In this document: positions 15,883-25,116 of the stretch, one piece after another
Layout of the letters: each line of letters starts with the position of its first letter
How positions within the stretch are numbered: the first letter of the stretch is position 1
Source: Pseudomonas neustonica
GTDB lineage: Bacteria > Pseudomonadota > Gammaproteobacteria > Pseudomonadales > Pseudomonadaceae
NCBI RefSeq assembly: GCF_003797945.1
Contig: NZ_RKKU01000001.1
Span: 62,001-126,000 of the forward strand
DNA: 64,000 bases
Direction: 5' to 3'
Position numbers and translations under genes: made by a program
Notes under the pieces: generated by a model
Database searches by the model: none
What the model was told of the DNA's origin: nothing
Seen by the model: only the letters and a program-made list of their open reading frames with translations

Positions 15883-17003
15883 GTGTGGTTGGCAAGGCCC
15901 GGCACGTGCTCCAGGTCTGTCATGGGTATGACGGACCTTTTCTCGATTGCGCCCGCCAATATGCTGCGCTTTTTGACGGAACCGACTATCAGGTTACCAC
16001 GGTCTTTCTGACCGGCAAGGCAGATCCGCAGGTGGCAGAGCAATGCCACAGCGCTGAAGTGATATTCATGGGGTATGGGTCTGCAGACATTCGTCGCTTG
16101 AAACTGAAGGCCATTCGCGAGCTTCGTCAGATCGCCCTTAATCACAATTTTAGTTTCTGCATTGCCCACCGCTCCAAGCCTACCTACATCGCGCGCTTGG
16201 CAACTGACTTGGCGGTTATCGGTGTGTACCATGCCTTTGGTGACTTTCAGCGCCCTAGTCGACGACTTTTTGCGCGCGCGTTCCATAAGCGTCTGCATTT
16301 ATTGGCTGTTTCTGATGCGGTGCGTGAAGATATCCGCCGTTGCCTGCCTGGTTGGCCTGTCGAGCGTATTCAGACGCTGCATAACCGGATCAATGTTGCT
16401 GCTGTCTGCAGCGATCAAATCGAGCGCAGCGAGGCGCGCGCAGCTTTGAATCTGGCAGAAGATGCCTGGGTCGTCGGCAATGTTGGAAGGCTGCATCCCG
16501 ACAAGGATCAGGCTACGCTACTCAAAGGCTTCGCAAGAGCGCTGCCAGACCTGCCTGCTGAGGCGCTGCTAGTGATCCTGGGTACCGGTCGGCTGGAAGC
16601 AAAGCTTAAGAGCTTGTCAGAGACATTGGGCATCGCTGATCGAGTGCTGTTTAAAGGCCAAGTGCCGCATGCTCGTCGTTACTTCAAGGCATTCGATGTG
16701 TTTGCGCTAACCTCTGACCATGAGCCCTTTGGCATGGTTTTGCTGGAAGCGATGGCGGCAGGTAACAAGCTGATTTGCAGTGATTGTGGGGGCGGCCCTG
16801 AGGTGGTTGGTAGTACTGGTCATTTTTTTCCTCTGGGTGACGAGGCTGCGCTTTCACAGGTTTTGCTGCAGTGCTACAGCGCCAGTGATGATCAGGCCAG
16901 TCGCTTGGTTGAGCAAACCCGCGAGCGTCTTGCCGCGCTGTTTTCTGATGTGTCTGCGCAACAGCAGTTCTGGGCGCTGCCCATGATGGCCGCCTATAAA
17001 TAG
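15879..17003 (+). CDS. wapH: Family 4 glycosyltransferase, WapH-like LPS-core enzyme
   Basis: The 374-residue GT-B protein has the GT4 C-terminal signature: VGNVGRLHPDKDQATLLKGF near residue 200 and SDHEPFGMVLLEAMAAG near 280-296, with the E-x7-E retaining-enzyme motif. The N-terminal domain begins HVLQVCHGYDGPFLD. In P. aeruginosa the gene directly after the wapO carbamoyltransferase is wapH (PA5004), a core glycosyltransferase, and here the ATG overlaps the stop of the wapO remnant; the symbol rests on that synteny and on length. It transfers a hexose from a nucleotide sugar to the LPS core on the cytoplasmic face. The donor sugar is not determined. Confidence 0.78.
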   Translation: MSVVGKARHVLQVCHGYDGPFLDCARQYAALFDGTDYQVTTVFLTGKADPQVAEQCHSAEVIFMGYGSADIRRLKLKAIRELRQIALNHNFSFCIAHRSKPTYIARLATDLAVIGVYHAFGDFQRPSRRLFARAFHKRLHLLAVSDAVREDIRRCLPGWPVERIQTLHNRINVAAVCSDQIERSEARAALNLAEDAWVVGNVGRLHPDKDQATLLKGFARALPDLPAEALLVILGTGRLEAKLKSLSETLGIADRVLFKGQVPHARRYFKAFDVFALTSDHEPFGMVLLEAMAAGNKLICSDCGGGPEVVGSTGHFFPLGDEAALSQVLLQCYSASDDQASRLVEQTRERLAALFSDVSAQQQFWALPMMAAYK

Positions 17004-17128
17004 AGTGTTTAAGCATATGGCGACTACCAAAAGCGCTGGAGCAACCAGTATTCGCTTCGTCATACCTAACGTTGGCTACGGGCCGTTCTGGATGGTTTTA
17101 TCCTGCAAAACCTGCCATACAACGTAAC

Positions 17129-17136
17129 CTTTATTA
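17129..17136. repeat. Left 8-bp target-site duplication of the IS66-family element
   Basis: CTTTATTA directly precedes the left inverted repeat and recurs exactly at 19545-19552. Eight-base duplications are the rule for IS66-family elements. Confidence 0.93.
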
Positions 17137-17158
17137 GTAAGCGTCCGGCCATCCCGTC
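17137..17158 (+). repeat. Left terminal inverted repeat of the IS66-family element
   Basis: It starts GTAAGCGTCCGGCCATCCCG. The first 13 bases are an exact complement of the right end; further inward the match is partial. Confidence 0.85.
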
Positions 17159-17218
17159 TTGAGCTCGTCGCCGCTGACGTCAGGATAGTGTCCACTTATT
17201 TTCTAGTGGACACTTATC

Positions 17219-17584
17219 ATGAATACCCTAAGCGTACCCAAGCCCTATCAGAAACGCCGTCGCCACTCCCCAGAATTCAAAGCCCGCATTATCGCCACCT
17301 GCCACGAACCAGGTGCCTCCGTCTCACGCATTGCGCTGGATAACGGCCTAAACGCCAATCTGGTGCGGCGCTGGATCAATGAATCGCGACGAACAGATAC
17401 TGCGCTCACTACAGTGCCAGCCTTCGTTCCGATTGAACTGCCAGCCCGGCCGACTACTGCAAGCAGTGACCTGCCCAGAAGTATCCGTATCGAGATACCC
17501 CACGCCGGTGGCGCTGTCGTCGTGGAGTGGCCTGCCGACCAGGCTAATCAATGCGCCGCCTTGTTGCGCGACCTGCTGCGATGA
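17219..17584 (+). CDS. tnpA: IS66-family accessory protein TnpA
   Basis: The 121-residue protein has an N-terminal helix-turn-helix of the transposase_8 type: RRRHSPEFKARIIATCHEPG followed by SRIALDNGLNANLVRRWI. This is the DNA-binding first ORF of IS66-family elements. The C-terminus has the IRIEIPHAGGAVVVEWPAD segment, also typical. It is needed with TnpB for transposition of these elements. Its stop overlaps tnpB as ATGA. Confidence 0.93.
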   Translation: MNTLSVPKPYQKRRRHSPEFKARIIATCHEPGASVSRIALDNGLNANLVRRWINESRRTDTALTTVPAFVPIELPARPTTASSDLPRSIRIEIPHAGGAVVVEWPADQANQCAALLRDLLR

Positions 17585-17916
17585 TCCGAATCGACCAGAT
17601 CTGGCTGGCGACCGAGCCGCTGGATATGCGCGCTGGCGCTGATAAGGCACTAGCTCGTGTCATTCAGGTCTTCGGTTCTGCCAGACCCCACTGTGCGTAT
17701 TTGTTTGCCAACAAACGGGGCAACCGGATGAAGGTCCTGGTGCACGACGGCCTAGGCATCTGGTTATGCTCCAGGCGGCTCAATCGAGGCAAGTTCCACT
17801 GGGCTGAAGTCTGGCGAGGGGACAGCGTTAATCTCTCGGACGAGCAATTGATCGCACTCGCGCAGGGGCTGCCCTGGCAGCGTCTGGGCGAGGCCGGAGT
17901 CATCTCGGTGCTGTAA
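17581..17916 (+). CDS. tnpB: IS66-family accessory protein TnpB
   Basis: The 111-residue protein begins MIRIDQIWLATEPLDMRAGA, has YLFANKRGNRMKVLVHDG in the middle and FHWAEVW near the end, the signature of IS66 Orf2 (TnpB), which is unrelated to the IS605/IS607 TnpB nucleases. Start 17581 overlaps the tnpA stop by four bases; a longer in-frame extension to 17551 lies inside tnpA and is rejected. Its biochemical role in the family is not settled. Confidence 0.93.
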   Translation: MIRIDQIWLATEPLDMRAGADKALARVIQVFGSARPHCAYLFANKRGNRMKVLVHDGLGIWLCSRRLNRGKFHWAEVWRGDSVNLSDEQLIALAQGLPWQRLGEAGVISVL

Positions 17917-17990
17917 TCATATTCTGCGGCTGCGGGCCATAACCCGAAGGGCGGATCCACAACTGGGCACGGCGTTGGCATACTAACGCT

Positions 17991-19529
17991 ATGACTCAGC
18001 AGCCCGACATCAACCAGCTCTCCGCCACCCAGCTCCGCGTCCTGGCCGCTGAGCTGATGGCCTCGCTGGAAGTTAAAGACCGGGCGCTGGTGCACAGCAA
18101 TGCCCTGAACGACAAGCTGACCCAAGAACTGGCCATCCTCAAGCGTCACAAGTTTGCCCGGCGTAGCGAACAGCTCAATACGGCGCAGGGCTTGCTGCTT
18201 GACGAGCTGGTCGATAGTGATCTGGCCGCCATTGAGGCTGAGTTGGAGCAGGCCATGTCTGCTACCGAGCAAACAGCCAAGCCCAAGCAAAAACCCAAAA
18301 GAAGCCCGTTGCCGCGTGAGTTGCCACGCACCCTGATCCACCATGAGCCGGATAATACGCAGTGCCGCTGTGGCTGCCAGCTCAAGCGCATCGACGAAGA
18401 CGTCAGTGAAAAACTGGATTACGTACCCGGCGAGTTCACCGTAGAGCGCCATATCCGTGGCAAGTGGGCCTGCGATCACTGCGAGACCTTGATCCAGGCG
18501 CCTGTTCCGGCGCAGATCATCGACAAGGGCATCCCCACGACAGGCCTGCTGGCTCAGGTACTGGTCGCCAAGTACGCCGATCATCTGCCGCTTTACCGCC
18601 AGGAACGTATCTTCGGTCGTGCCGGTCTCGAAATCCCGCGTTCCACCCTGGCTGAATGGGTAGGTGCCTGCGGCGTCCAGCTGCAACCGCTAGTGGATGC
18701 GCTACGCCGTGAGTTGCTGACACATCCGGTGCTGCATGCCGATGAAACCCCGGTCAGCATGTTGGCCCCAGGCAAGAAGAAGACGCATAAGGCCTACGTC
18801 TGGGCCTACTGCTCCACACCGTTCTCGGAATTGAAAGCCACCGTTTATGACTTCGCTCCGAGCCGCGCCGGCGAACACGCTCGGGCCTTCCTGGCTGACT
18901 GGCAAGGCAAGCTGGTCTGTGATGATTACTCTGGCTACAAAGCCGGGTTCGGCAAGGGTATCGTAGAAATCGGCTGCATGGCGCATGCCCGCCGTAAGTT
19001 CTATGACCTGCACAAGGCCAACCAGAGCACCCTGGCTGCTCAGGCTCTAGAGTACATCGGCAAACTCTACGAGGTAGAGCGACAAGCCAAGGATTTACCA
19101 CCAGACAAACGTCAGGCCATCCGGGAGGCCAAAAGCCGCCCCCTATCTGATGCCTTGCATCACTGGATGATCGCACATCGAACCAAAGTGCCGGATGGCT
19201 CCGGCACCGCCAGAGCATTGGATTACAGCCTGGAACGTTGGGAAGCGCTGACGCGCTACCTCGATGACGGCAGCGTTCCAATCGACAACAACCGGGTGGA
19301 AAACCAGATCCGTCCCTGGGCGTTAGGTCGCGCCAACTGGCTGTTCGCTGGATCGCTGCGCAGTGGTCAACGTGCTGCTGCCATCATGAGCTTGATCCAG
19401 TCAGCCAAGCTCAATGACCATGATCCCTATGCCTACCTGAAAGATGTGCTGACCCGACTGCCAACGCAGAAGAACAACGCCATCGACGAGCTACTGCCGC
19501 ACAATTGGAAGCCTGCTATCAAGGTGTGA
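17991..19529 (+). CDS. tnpC: IS66-family transposase TnpC
   Basis: The 512-residue protein is the DDE transposase of the element. An N-terminal coiled-coil stretch (about 30-100) and a KFARRSEQL motif lead to a zinc-finger-like C-x-C-x-C-Q and C-x2-C set near residues 121-165. The catalytic core follows: LHADETPV (first Asp), CDDYSGYK (second Asp) and IDNNRVENQIRPW (Glu). A short C-terminal IS66_C segment (MSLIQSAKLNDHDPYAYL) completes it. It is full length, so the element is probably active. Its stop is 15 bases before the right end. Confidence 0.95.
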   Translation: MTQQPDINQLSATQLRVLAAELMASLEVKDRALVHSNALNDKLTQELAILKRHKFARRSEQLNTAQGLLLDELVDSDLAAIEAELEQAMSATEQTAKPKQKPKRSPLPRELPRTLIHHEPDNTQCRCGCQLKRIDEDVSEKLDYVPGEFTVERHIRGKWACDHCETLIQAPVPAQIIDKGIPTTGLLAQVLVAKYADHLPLYRQERIFGRAGLEIPRSTLAEWVGACGVQLQPLVDALRRELLTHPVLHADETPVSMLAPGKKKTHKAYVWAYCSTPFSELKATVYDFAPSRAGEHARAFLADWQGKLVCDDYSGYKAGFGKGIVEIGCMAHARRKFYDLHKANQSTLAAQALEYIGKLYEVERQAKDLPPDKRQAIREAKSRPLSDALHHWMIAHRTKVPDGSGTARALDYSLERWEALTRYLDDGSVPIDNNRVENQIRPWALGRANWLFAGSLRSGQRAAAIMSLIQSAKLNDHDPYAYLKDVLTRLPTQKNNAIDELLPHNWKPAIKV

Positions 19530-19544
19530 TCGCCGGACGCTTAC
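19523..19544 (-). repeat. Right terminal inverted repeat of the IS66-family element
   Basis: It ends GCCGGACGCTTAC, the exact complement of the first 13 bases of the left end, and includes the last codons of tnpC at its inner side. Confidence 0.85.
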
Positions 19545-19552
19545 CTTTATTA
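19545..19552. repeat. Right 8-bp target-site duplication of the IS66-family element
   Basis: CTTTATTA, identical to 17129-17136. Confidence 0.93.
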
Positions 19553-19801
19553 AGATTTCCTATTTAGAGTATTGCGTCCTGGTGTTAGAGCGCTTGGGTG
19601 TCGATTTTTCGCTGGTCAACTCATATAAGCTTTGTGACATAAAGCCAGCCTCTGGATATATCCATGCTGATAACCTAGGCGGTCATGAAGTCCCGGCGTC
19701 TAGCCAGCAGTCAGTTGGGCGATATCGAGCTACCCTATCTGTATTTTCCGGTTTGGAAAATTAACACTGGCAAGGCGTCCCTGCTGGAGTAAGCACACCG
19801 A

Positions 19802-20725
19802 ATGATAACCAAGTCTTTAAGCGAATATCCGTTAGTCTCTGTCATTGTGCCTTGCTACAACTATGCGGGGTATGTTGATGAAACATTGCGCAGCGTGCTG
19901 TCGCAGGACTACCCGAATTTTGAATTGATCGTGGTGGATGACGGCTCTACCGATAACAGCGTTCAGGTTATCGAGCGCACACTGGCCGCTAACCAAGATG
20001 GGCTTGCACAGCGTGTGGAGTTTATACGCCAGGAAAATGCAGGTGTTAGTGCGGCCCTGAATACGGGGCTGGCCCAGGCGAGAGGAGATTTCATAGCGAC
20101 ATTCGATGCAGACGACATCATGCCGCCACATCGCCTCTCAGTGCAGATGGCCTATCTACGTGAGCACCCGGAAGTCGGGTGCCTGGGTGGTGTCGCGGTG
20201 CGTATCGATGAGCAGGGTGAGCTACTCCCTAAAAAGGACAAGAAGCGATCTGTGCGTCGCTATGACTTTTCACAGGCTCTTTCGGCTGCCTTAGTGGTAG
20301 GCGGCAACATCGCAGTCTACCGGCGAGATGCAGTTGACATGGCAGGACGTTATGATGCAGCAATCAAGATTCAAGACTTTCAAATGACCCTGAAAGTCGC
20401 CAAGGCCGGATTCTTTGTCGATATTTTGCCGGACACTGTGACGCTGTACCGCAAGCACGAAGGCAGTTTGTCAAAAAATTATAAAGCGGAGTACCGTTAC
20501 GGCTTGGACGTAATAGCGCCTTACGCCGAGCACCCCCAGTACGAATCTGCTAAAGCGCGACTTGTCACCAAGGCGTTGCGCATGGCTGTTATCTACGATA
20601 AATCATATGGCTGGAAGCTGCTCAGGCAGGTGCCGCTGCGACAGTGGGATAAGCAGCTTCTCAAGCGGCTTAGGCATTTGATTTTAAAAAAAGAAATATC
20701 CGCACCGCCAGAGACACTTAAGTAG
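19802..20725 (+). CDS. Family 2 glycosyltransferase, probably LPS core/O-antigen (WapR-like)
   Basis: The 307-residue protein is a GT-A, family 2 enzyme: VSVIVPCYNYAGYVDETLRS at the N-terminus, VVDDGSTDNS near residues 40-49, and the DXD-type FDADDIMPPHR near 100-110. The C-terminal third lacks membrane helices, so it is a soluble transferase. In the P. aeruginosa LPS-core locus the equivalent position holds wapR, a rhamnosyltransferase, and the C-terminal LYRKHEGSLSKNYK region is compatible with that family; donor and acceptor remain unproven. GGAG at 19786-19789 lies 12 bases before the ATG. It follows directly on the degraded gene broken by the IS66 element. Confidence 0.8.
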   Translation: MITKSLSEYPLVSVIVPCYNYAGYVDETLRSVLSQDYPNFELIVVDDGSTDNSVQVIERTLAANQDGLAQRVEFIRQENAGVSAALNTGLAQARGDFIATFDADDIMPPHRLSVQMAYLREHPEVGCLGGVAVRIDEQGELLPKKDKKRSVRRYDFSQALSAALVVGGNIAVYRRDAVDMAGRYDAAIKIQDFQMTLKVAKAGFFVDILPDTVTLYRKHEGSLSKNYKAEYRYGLDVIAPYAEHPQYESAKARLVTKALRMAVIYDKSYGWKLLRQVPLRQWDKQLLKRLRHLILKKEISAPPETLK

Positions 20726-21136
20726 CATGTTGTTTTAAAGTCGAACTATTAAAAACAGGTCGTTCAGCTTGGAAAACGGTTCTTCCTAGCCACGGTTGGC
20801 GTGAGGGCGAGGTTTACTGTGAGCGCTGGCTGATCAATATGGTGGGTCGACCTGTGACAAACCAGGTGCTGCCTGTCTCTGGATACTGGTAAGCGAGTTT
20901 CGTGACAAGCACGATCGTTTTCGCTGGGGCCTATTCCACTCGGGAGCACATACCGGCAGTTGGTATTGCTTTGCTCAGCGATATTGTCGCGCTCGCCCTG
21001 CGCCCCGGCCTGCACTCTTGACGCTGGACTGCGAAAAACGTCAGGCGCTACTGTGCAATTGAGCAGCCTGATTGGAGTAAGTATTTGCTGGCTATTTTGC
21101 AACCTGGCTTCGCTTTAGAGCTCAACTTGACGTGCG
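20726..21136. other. Gene-free stretch with possible decayed coding sequence
   Basis: This 411-base stretch has no intact gene. On the plus strand one frame reads from about 20762 RSAWKTVLPSHGWREGEVYC then ERWLINMVGRPV to a stop near 20892, and a second frame reads DRFRWGLFHSGAHTGSWYC near 20918-20975. Both look protein-like, so this is probably the remains of a gene of the LPS-core locus. In P. aeruginosa the O-antigen ligase waaL lies at this place, but nothing here resembles its membrane helices. Confidence 0.4.
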
Positions 21137-21727
21137 TTAATGCGCAGAAAATAGCTGCTTCATCTCAAAACTGACGTTTTTCCAATCTTGCTCATAACGC
21201 AGCAGGTGATGATAGTTTCTTGCGCGGAGCCTTTTTGATAATGGGCGGTTGAGGCAGCGCATGTCGGAGATATCAATCAGGCCAAGTTCGCCTTGCGGCG
21301 TCAAGATGATGTTGCCCAGGTGCAAAGAGCGGAAATACACTCCCTTGTCGTGCAGCGTATTGATGAAGGTGGCAAGCTCTCTAAGCAGCTCGATCGCACG
21401 CGCCTCCTCGCTGTTGCCTAACAGGTGTCGCAGGGTGTCACCTGGTAAAGGGGCGTAGTGGACAACCGAGCGATACGGGCTGCGCATCTGAAACAAGTCG
21501 ATGACTTGCGGGCAGGGTATGTTTCGTTCACTGAGTGCGGTGGCATTTTGCGCAAACCGCTGAGCGGGCGTAAAGAACACCGTTTTGGAAAACCAGCTTT
21601 TCCGTCTGAATAGCTTCAGAAAGCTACCATCGGCCAGCCGCAGAACCTTGACACCATGGGCATCTTGTTCCAGTACGGTGGCACCCAGCCGCATCGCTTC
21701 AAATTGGTCCCTGCTGAGTGGCCGCAT
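21137..21727 (-). CDS. WaaP/Bud32-like LPS kinase family protein
   Basis: The 196-residue protein has the minimal protein-kinase-like fold of the LPS kinase family: a Lys in the GSFLKLF segment (about residue 38), the catalytic-loop equivalent YFRSLHLGNIILT near 135-147, and the metal-binding LGLIDISDMR near 153-162. The His-Leu-Gly-Asn loop lacks the classical HxD aspartate. It corresponds by position to PA4998, upstream of and divergent from msbA. It probably phosphorylates a core sugar or a related substrate at the inner membrane; the exact target is unknown. It shares the 108-base divergent promoter region 21728-21835 with msbA. Confidence 0.75.
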   Translation of the reverse strand: MRPLSRDQFEAMRLGATVLEQDAHGVKVLRLADGSFLKLFRRKSWFSKTVFFTPAQRFAQNATALSERNIPCPQVIDLFQMRSPYRSVVHYAPLPGDTLRHLLGNSEEARAIELLRELATFINTLHDKGVYFRSLHLGNIILTPQGELGLIDISDMRCLNRPLSKRLRARNYHHLLRYEQDWKNVSFEMKQLFSAH

Positions 21728-21835
21728 ACTTTTTCCTGATTAAAAACGCCAGTTTATCGCAGATTGCCTTCGGGTGCTGTGTCGCCTTTGAGCTGTGATA
21801 GACTCGCCGCTTGATCCTTCACCCGTGAAAATTTC

Positions 21836-23617
21836 ATGTCGAACGCTCAGAAAGAATCATTCATGCGCTCCAGCATACGCATTTACCTGCGGCTGCTCGG
21901 TTACGTGAAACCCTATTGGGTACCTTTTGCCATCAGCATCTTTGGTTTTGTGATTTTTGCCTCCAGTCAGCCTGCGATGGCCTGGGTGCTTAAGTATTTT
22001 GTTGACGGCCTCAATAGTGGTGGTGACGCCCTGTTTTTCGGTGTGCCAATGATTTGGGGGTTTCCGCTATTTATTATTGCGGTGGCTACCTACCAAGGTA
22101 TTGGCTCCTTTTTAGGTAATTACTATATCGCCAAGGTATCGCTCGGTGTGGTGCATGATCTGCGTACTGCGCTGTTCAATAACTTTCTGACATTGCCCAA
22201 CCGGTACTTTGATAACCACAGCTCAGGGCACTTGGTCTCTCGTGTCACCTTTAATGTGACCATGGTGACCGGCGCCGCGACTGACGCGATCAAAGTGATT
22301 TTTCGCGAAGGTATGACCGTCATTTTCCTGTTCGGCTACCTGCTCTGGATGAACTGGCGGTTGACGCTGGTGCTGATTGCCATCCTGCCGGTGATTGCCG
22401 TTATGGTGAACAGTACCAGCAAGAAATTCCGTAGCCAAAGCAGAAAAATTCAGACGGCGATGGGTGATGTAACCCATGTGACATCAGAGACTATTCAGGG
22501 CTACCGCGTCGTGCGCAGCTTTGGTGGCGAACAGTATGAAACCGAGCGTTTTAACAAGGCCAGCGAGAACAATCGTCAGCGCGGGCTGAAGATGACCCGC
22601 ACGGGCGCTGTTTATACACCCACCCTGCAGTTGGTAACCTATTCAGCCATGGCTGTGGTGATGTTTCTGGTGCTGTTTTTGCGCGGCGATGCCTCGGTGG
22701 GCGACCTCGTTTCCTATATCACCGCAGCGGGCCTGCTACCCAAGCCGATTCGGCAGCTGTCCGAGGTGAGCGCCAATATTCAAAAGGGTATTGCTGCAGC
22801 TGAGAGTGTTTTTGAGCAGCTTGATGAAGAACCAGAGCTTGATCAGGGCACGCTGGAGCGCGATCGAGTCAGCGGCCAACTTGATATCAAGGGGTTGAGT
22901 TTCAGGTATCCGGATACTGAGAAGCAGGTTCTTGAGGATATTAATTTTTCCATTGCGCCAGGGCAGATGGTGGCGCTGGTTGGTCGGTCCGGCAGTGGTA
23001 AGTCGACGCTGGCCAATCTGATTCCGCGTTTCTATCATCACGACCAGGGCGAAATACTGCTCGACGGCGTGCCTATTGAACAGTATCGCCTGCGTAACCT
23101 GCGACACCATATGGCATTGGTCAGCCAACATGTGACGTTATTTAACGACACTATCACCAGCAATATTGCCTATGGTGATCTGGCTGGTGCGCCGATGGAG
23201 GCCGTCAAAGCGGCGGCCGAAGCAGCTTACGCCAAGGAGTTTATCGATCAGTTACCGCAAGGGTTCGATACCCTGGTAGGTGAGAACGGCGTGTTGTTAT
23301 CGGGCGGGCAACGCCAGCGTCTGGCCATTGCACGAGCGCTGCTGAAGGATGCGCCGGTATTGATCCTTGATGAGGCTACCTCGGCGCTGGATACCGAGTC
23401 AGAGCGGCACATTCAGGCCGCGCTGGATCGTGTGATGCAGGGGCGTACGACGCTGGTGATCGCTCACCGCCTATCGACCATCGAGAAAGCCGATATTATT
23501 CTGGTGATGGATCAGGGCAAGATTGTTGAGCGCGGCTCGCATGCCGAGTTGATGGCTCAGAATGGGTACTATGCCCGCTTGCACAGTATGCAGTTTGAAG
23601 AAGAAAGCCACGGCTAA
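21836..23617 (+). CDS. msbA: Lipid A export ATP-binding/permease protein MsbA
   Basis: MsbA is the homodimeric ABC flippase that moves lipid A-core across the inner membrane. The 593-residue protein has six membrane segments in the first 320 residues, then an ABC domain with Walker [11 protein letters not shown], signature [16 protein letters not shown], Walker [13 protein letters not shown] and switch IAHRLST. Length and the hldE neighbour match. ATG 21836 has no clear Shine-Dalgarno; an in-frame ATG at 21863 is an alternative that would shorten it by nine residues. It acts with the waaA and hldE products encoded nearby. Confidence 0.95.
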   Translation: MSNAQKESFMRSSIRIYLRLLGYVKPYWVPFAISIFGFVIFASSQPAMAWVLKYFVDGLNSGGDALFFGVPMIWGFPLFIIAVATYQGIGSFLGNYYIAKVSLGVVHDLRTALFNNFLTLPNRYFDNHSSGHLVSRVTFNVTMVTGAATDAIKVIFREGMTVIFLFGYLLWMNWRLTLVLIAILPVIAVMVNSTSKKFRSQSRKIQTAMGDVTHVTSETIQGYRVVRSFGGEQYETERFNKASENNRQRGLKMTRTGAVYTPTLQLVTYSAMAVVMFLVLFLRGDASVGDLVSYITAAGLLPKPIRQLSEVSANIQKGIAAAESVFEQLDEEPELDQGTLERDRVSGQLDIKGLSFRYPDTEKQVLEDINFSIAPGQMVALVGRSGSGKSTLANLIPRFYHHDQGEILLDGVPIEQYRLRNLRHHMALVSQHVTLFNDTITSNIAYGDLAGAPMEAVKAAAEAAYAKEFIDQLPQGFDTLVGENGVLLSGGQRQRLAIARALLKDAPVLILDEATSALDTESERHIQAALDRVMQGRTTLVIAHRLSTIEKADIILVMDQGKIVERGSHAELMAQNGYYARLHSMQFEEESHG

Positions 23618-23666
23618 TATGCAACCTTCCGGCGCGCTGTCGGACCAGAAACAGGTATCAGACAAG

Positions 23667-25097
23667 ATGAAATTGACCATGCCCCGCTTCGACTCCGCCC
23701 CGGTACTCGTGGTCGGGGATGTGATGTTGGATCGTTATTGGCATGGGCCTACCCACCGGATCTCACCTGAAGCGCCGGTGCCGGTGGTTAAGGTCGAGCA
23801 GATAGAAGATCGCCCCGGTGGCGCGGGCAACGTTGCCTTGAATATCTCAGCGCTTGGCGCTCCTGCCTGGCTAGTCGGTGTAACCGGCAAGGATGAAGCT
23901 GCCGAGAGCCTGCAGCAGCGGTTGAACGCCGCAGGCGTTTACTGCGATTTTCAGCAGTGTGAAGGTCAGCCAACCATTACCAAGTTGCGCGTCATGAGTC
24001 GCCATCAACAGCTTATTCGGCTGGATTTTGAAGAGCGCTTTGCTACGGACGCAGATGCGTTGCTGGCGTCGGTTTCAGGCTTGCTGGATAAGGCAAAGGT
24101 GCTGGTGCTGTCAGACTATGGCAAGGGTGCCCTGGTCAATCATCAGGCGCTGATAAAACTTGCTCGTGAGCGCGGCGTGCCGGTATTAGCTGATCCTAAA
24201 GGCAGTGATTTTTCCATCTATCGTGGTGCCAGCCTGATTACGCCCAACCTGGCCGAATTTGAAGCGGTTGTAGGCCGCTGTGGTAGCGAGCAGGAACTGG
24301 TCGAGAAGGGTATGGCGCTGATCGCCGAGCTACAGCTGGATGCCTTGCTGGTGACTCGTAGTGAACAGGGGATGACGCTATTACGCAGCGGCGAGCCCGC
24401 ATTGCACCTCCCGGCGCGTGCGCTTGAAGTGTTTGATGTGACGGGCGCTGGTGATACCGTTATTTCCACCTTGGCTGCGGCACTAGCGGCTGGTGAGAGC
24501 TTGCCAAATGCGGTTGGGCTGTCAAACATTGCTGCCGGTATCGTTATAGGCAAGCTGGGTACGGCGGCTATTAGCGCGCCTGAGTTGCGTCGTGCGGTTC
24601 AGCGCGAGCAGGGCAGCGAGCGCGGTGTGGTTGGTGTAGAGCAGCTGCTGCAGGCGCTGGAAGATGCTCGTGCCCATGGTGAACGCATCGTGTTTACCAA
24701 CGGCTGCTTTGATATTATTCACGCCGGTCACGTTGGTTACCTGGAAGAAGCGCGCAGTCAGGGCGATAGACTCATAGTCGCGATCAACGATGATGCCTCC
24801 GTTACGCGTTTGAAAGGTCCGGGGCGTCCCATCAATAGCGTCGAGCGACGTATGACGGTGTTGGCTGGCTTGGGCGCTGTCGACTGGGTTATCAGTTTTG
24901 CGGAAGATACACCAGAGCGTTTGCTGGAGCAGGTCAAGCCGGATGTGCTGGTGAAGGGCGGCGACTATAGTGTGGGTCAGGTCGTGGGTGCGCCTATTGT
25001 TCAGGCATACGGCGGGGAAGTTAAGGTGCTTAACTTTGTCGACAGCTGCTCAACGACAGCAATAGTGGAAAAAATCCGCGAGCGTGATCAGCACTGA
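23667..25097 (+). CDS. hldE: Bifunctional D-glycero-beta-D-manno-heptose-7-phosphate kinase / 1-phosphate adenylyltransferase
   Basis: HldE makes ADP-heptose for the LPS inner core by phosphorylating heptose-7-phosphate at C1 and later adenylylating heptose-1-phosphate. The N-terminal half is a PfkB-type kinase with [10 protein letters not shown] near residue 48 and [13 protein letters not shown] near 257-269. The C-terminal half is a nucleotidyltransferase with [17 protein letters not shown] near 345. Start 23667 ([13 protein letters not shown]) matches the family N-terminus I remember from Pseudomonas; the frame is open further upstream, with another ATG at 23619, overlapping msbA if extended. 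It is 476 residues long. Confidence 0.95.
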   Translation: MKLTMPRFDSAPVLVVGDVMLDRYWHGPTHRISPEAPVPVVKVEQIEDRPGGAGNVALNISALGAPAWLVGVTGKDEAAESLQQRLNAAGVYCDFQQCEGQPTITKLRVMSRHQQLIRLDFEERFATDADALLASVSGLLDKAKVLVLSDYGKGALVNHQALIKLARERGVPVLADPKGSDFSIYRGASLITPNLAEFEAVVGRCGSEQELVEKGMALIAELQLDALLVTRSEQGMTLLRSGEPALHLPARALEVFDVTGAGDTVISTLAAALAAGESLPNAVGLSNIAAGIVIGKLGTAAISAPELRRAVQREQGSERGVVGVEQLLQALEDARAHGERIVFTNGCFDIIHAGHVGYLEEARSQGDRLIVAINDDASVTRLKGPGRPINSVERRMTVLAGLGAVDWVISFAEDTPERLLEQVKPDVLVKGGDYSVGQVVGAPIVQAYGGEVKVLNFVDSCSTTAIVEKIRERDQH

Positions 25098-25116
25098 ATA
25101 TGCCTGGGGGAGGGGG

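Larger units (their letters stand above)
17137..19544 (+). mobile_element. Complete IS66-family insertion sequence (2408 bp)
   Basis: The element is bounded by imperfect inverted repeats that begin GTAAGCGTCCGGC (17137-17149, and its complement at 19532-19544), with similarity to about 22 bases, and by an 8-bp target duplication. It encodes the three standard genes tnpA, tnpB and tnpC in one direction, the first two overlapping as ATGA. All frames are intact, so it may still be able to move. About 80 bases lie between the left repeat and tnpA and 75 between tnpB and tnpC. Confidence 0.93.
17017..19792 (+). pseudogene. Degraded gene of unknown function split by IS66-family insertion
   Basis: If the IS element and one target copy are removed, 17017-17136 joins 19553-19792. 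The left piece reads MATTKSAGATSIRFVIPNVG then YGPF; a one-base loss shifts the frame to LDGFILQNLPYNVTFI, which continues without interruption across the insertion site to KISYLEYCVLVLERLGVDFS and onward to about 19690. A second frameshift then leads to IELPYLYFPVWKINTGKASL before a TAA at 19790-19792. The gene was therefore already a fragment with at least two frameshifts. I do not recognise the family; its place in the LPS-core locus suggests a glycan-related enzyme. Confidence 0.6.

Noticed and set aside
17664-18686. Long open frame on the minus strand inside the IS66-family element (340 codons)
   Set aside because: It is antisense to tnpB and tnpC, whose plus-strand products are clearly recognised; the minus-strand product has no family features and reflects codon bias.
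20764-21102. Minus-strand open frame of 112 codons in the gap before the LPS kinase-like gene
   Set aside because: No family resemblance and no ribosome-binding site; the plus strand looks more protein-like though broken.
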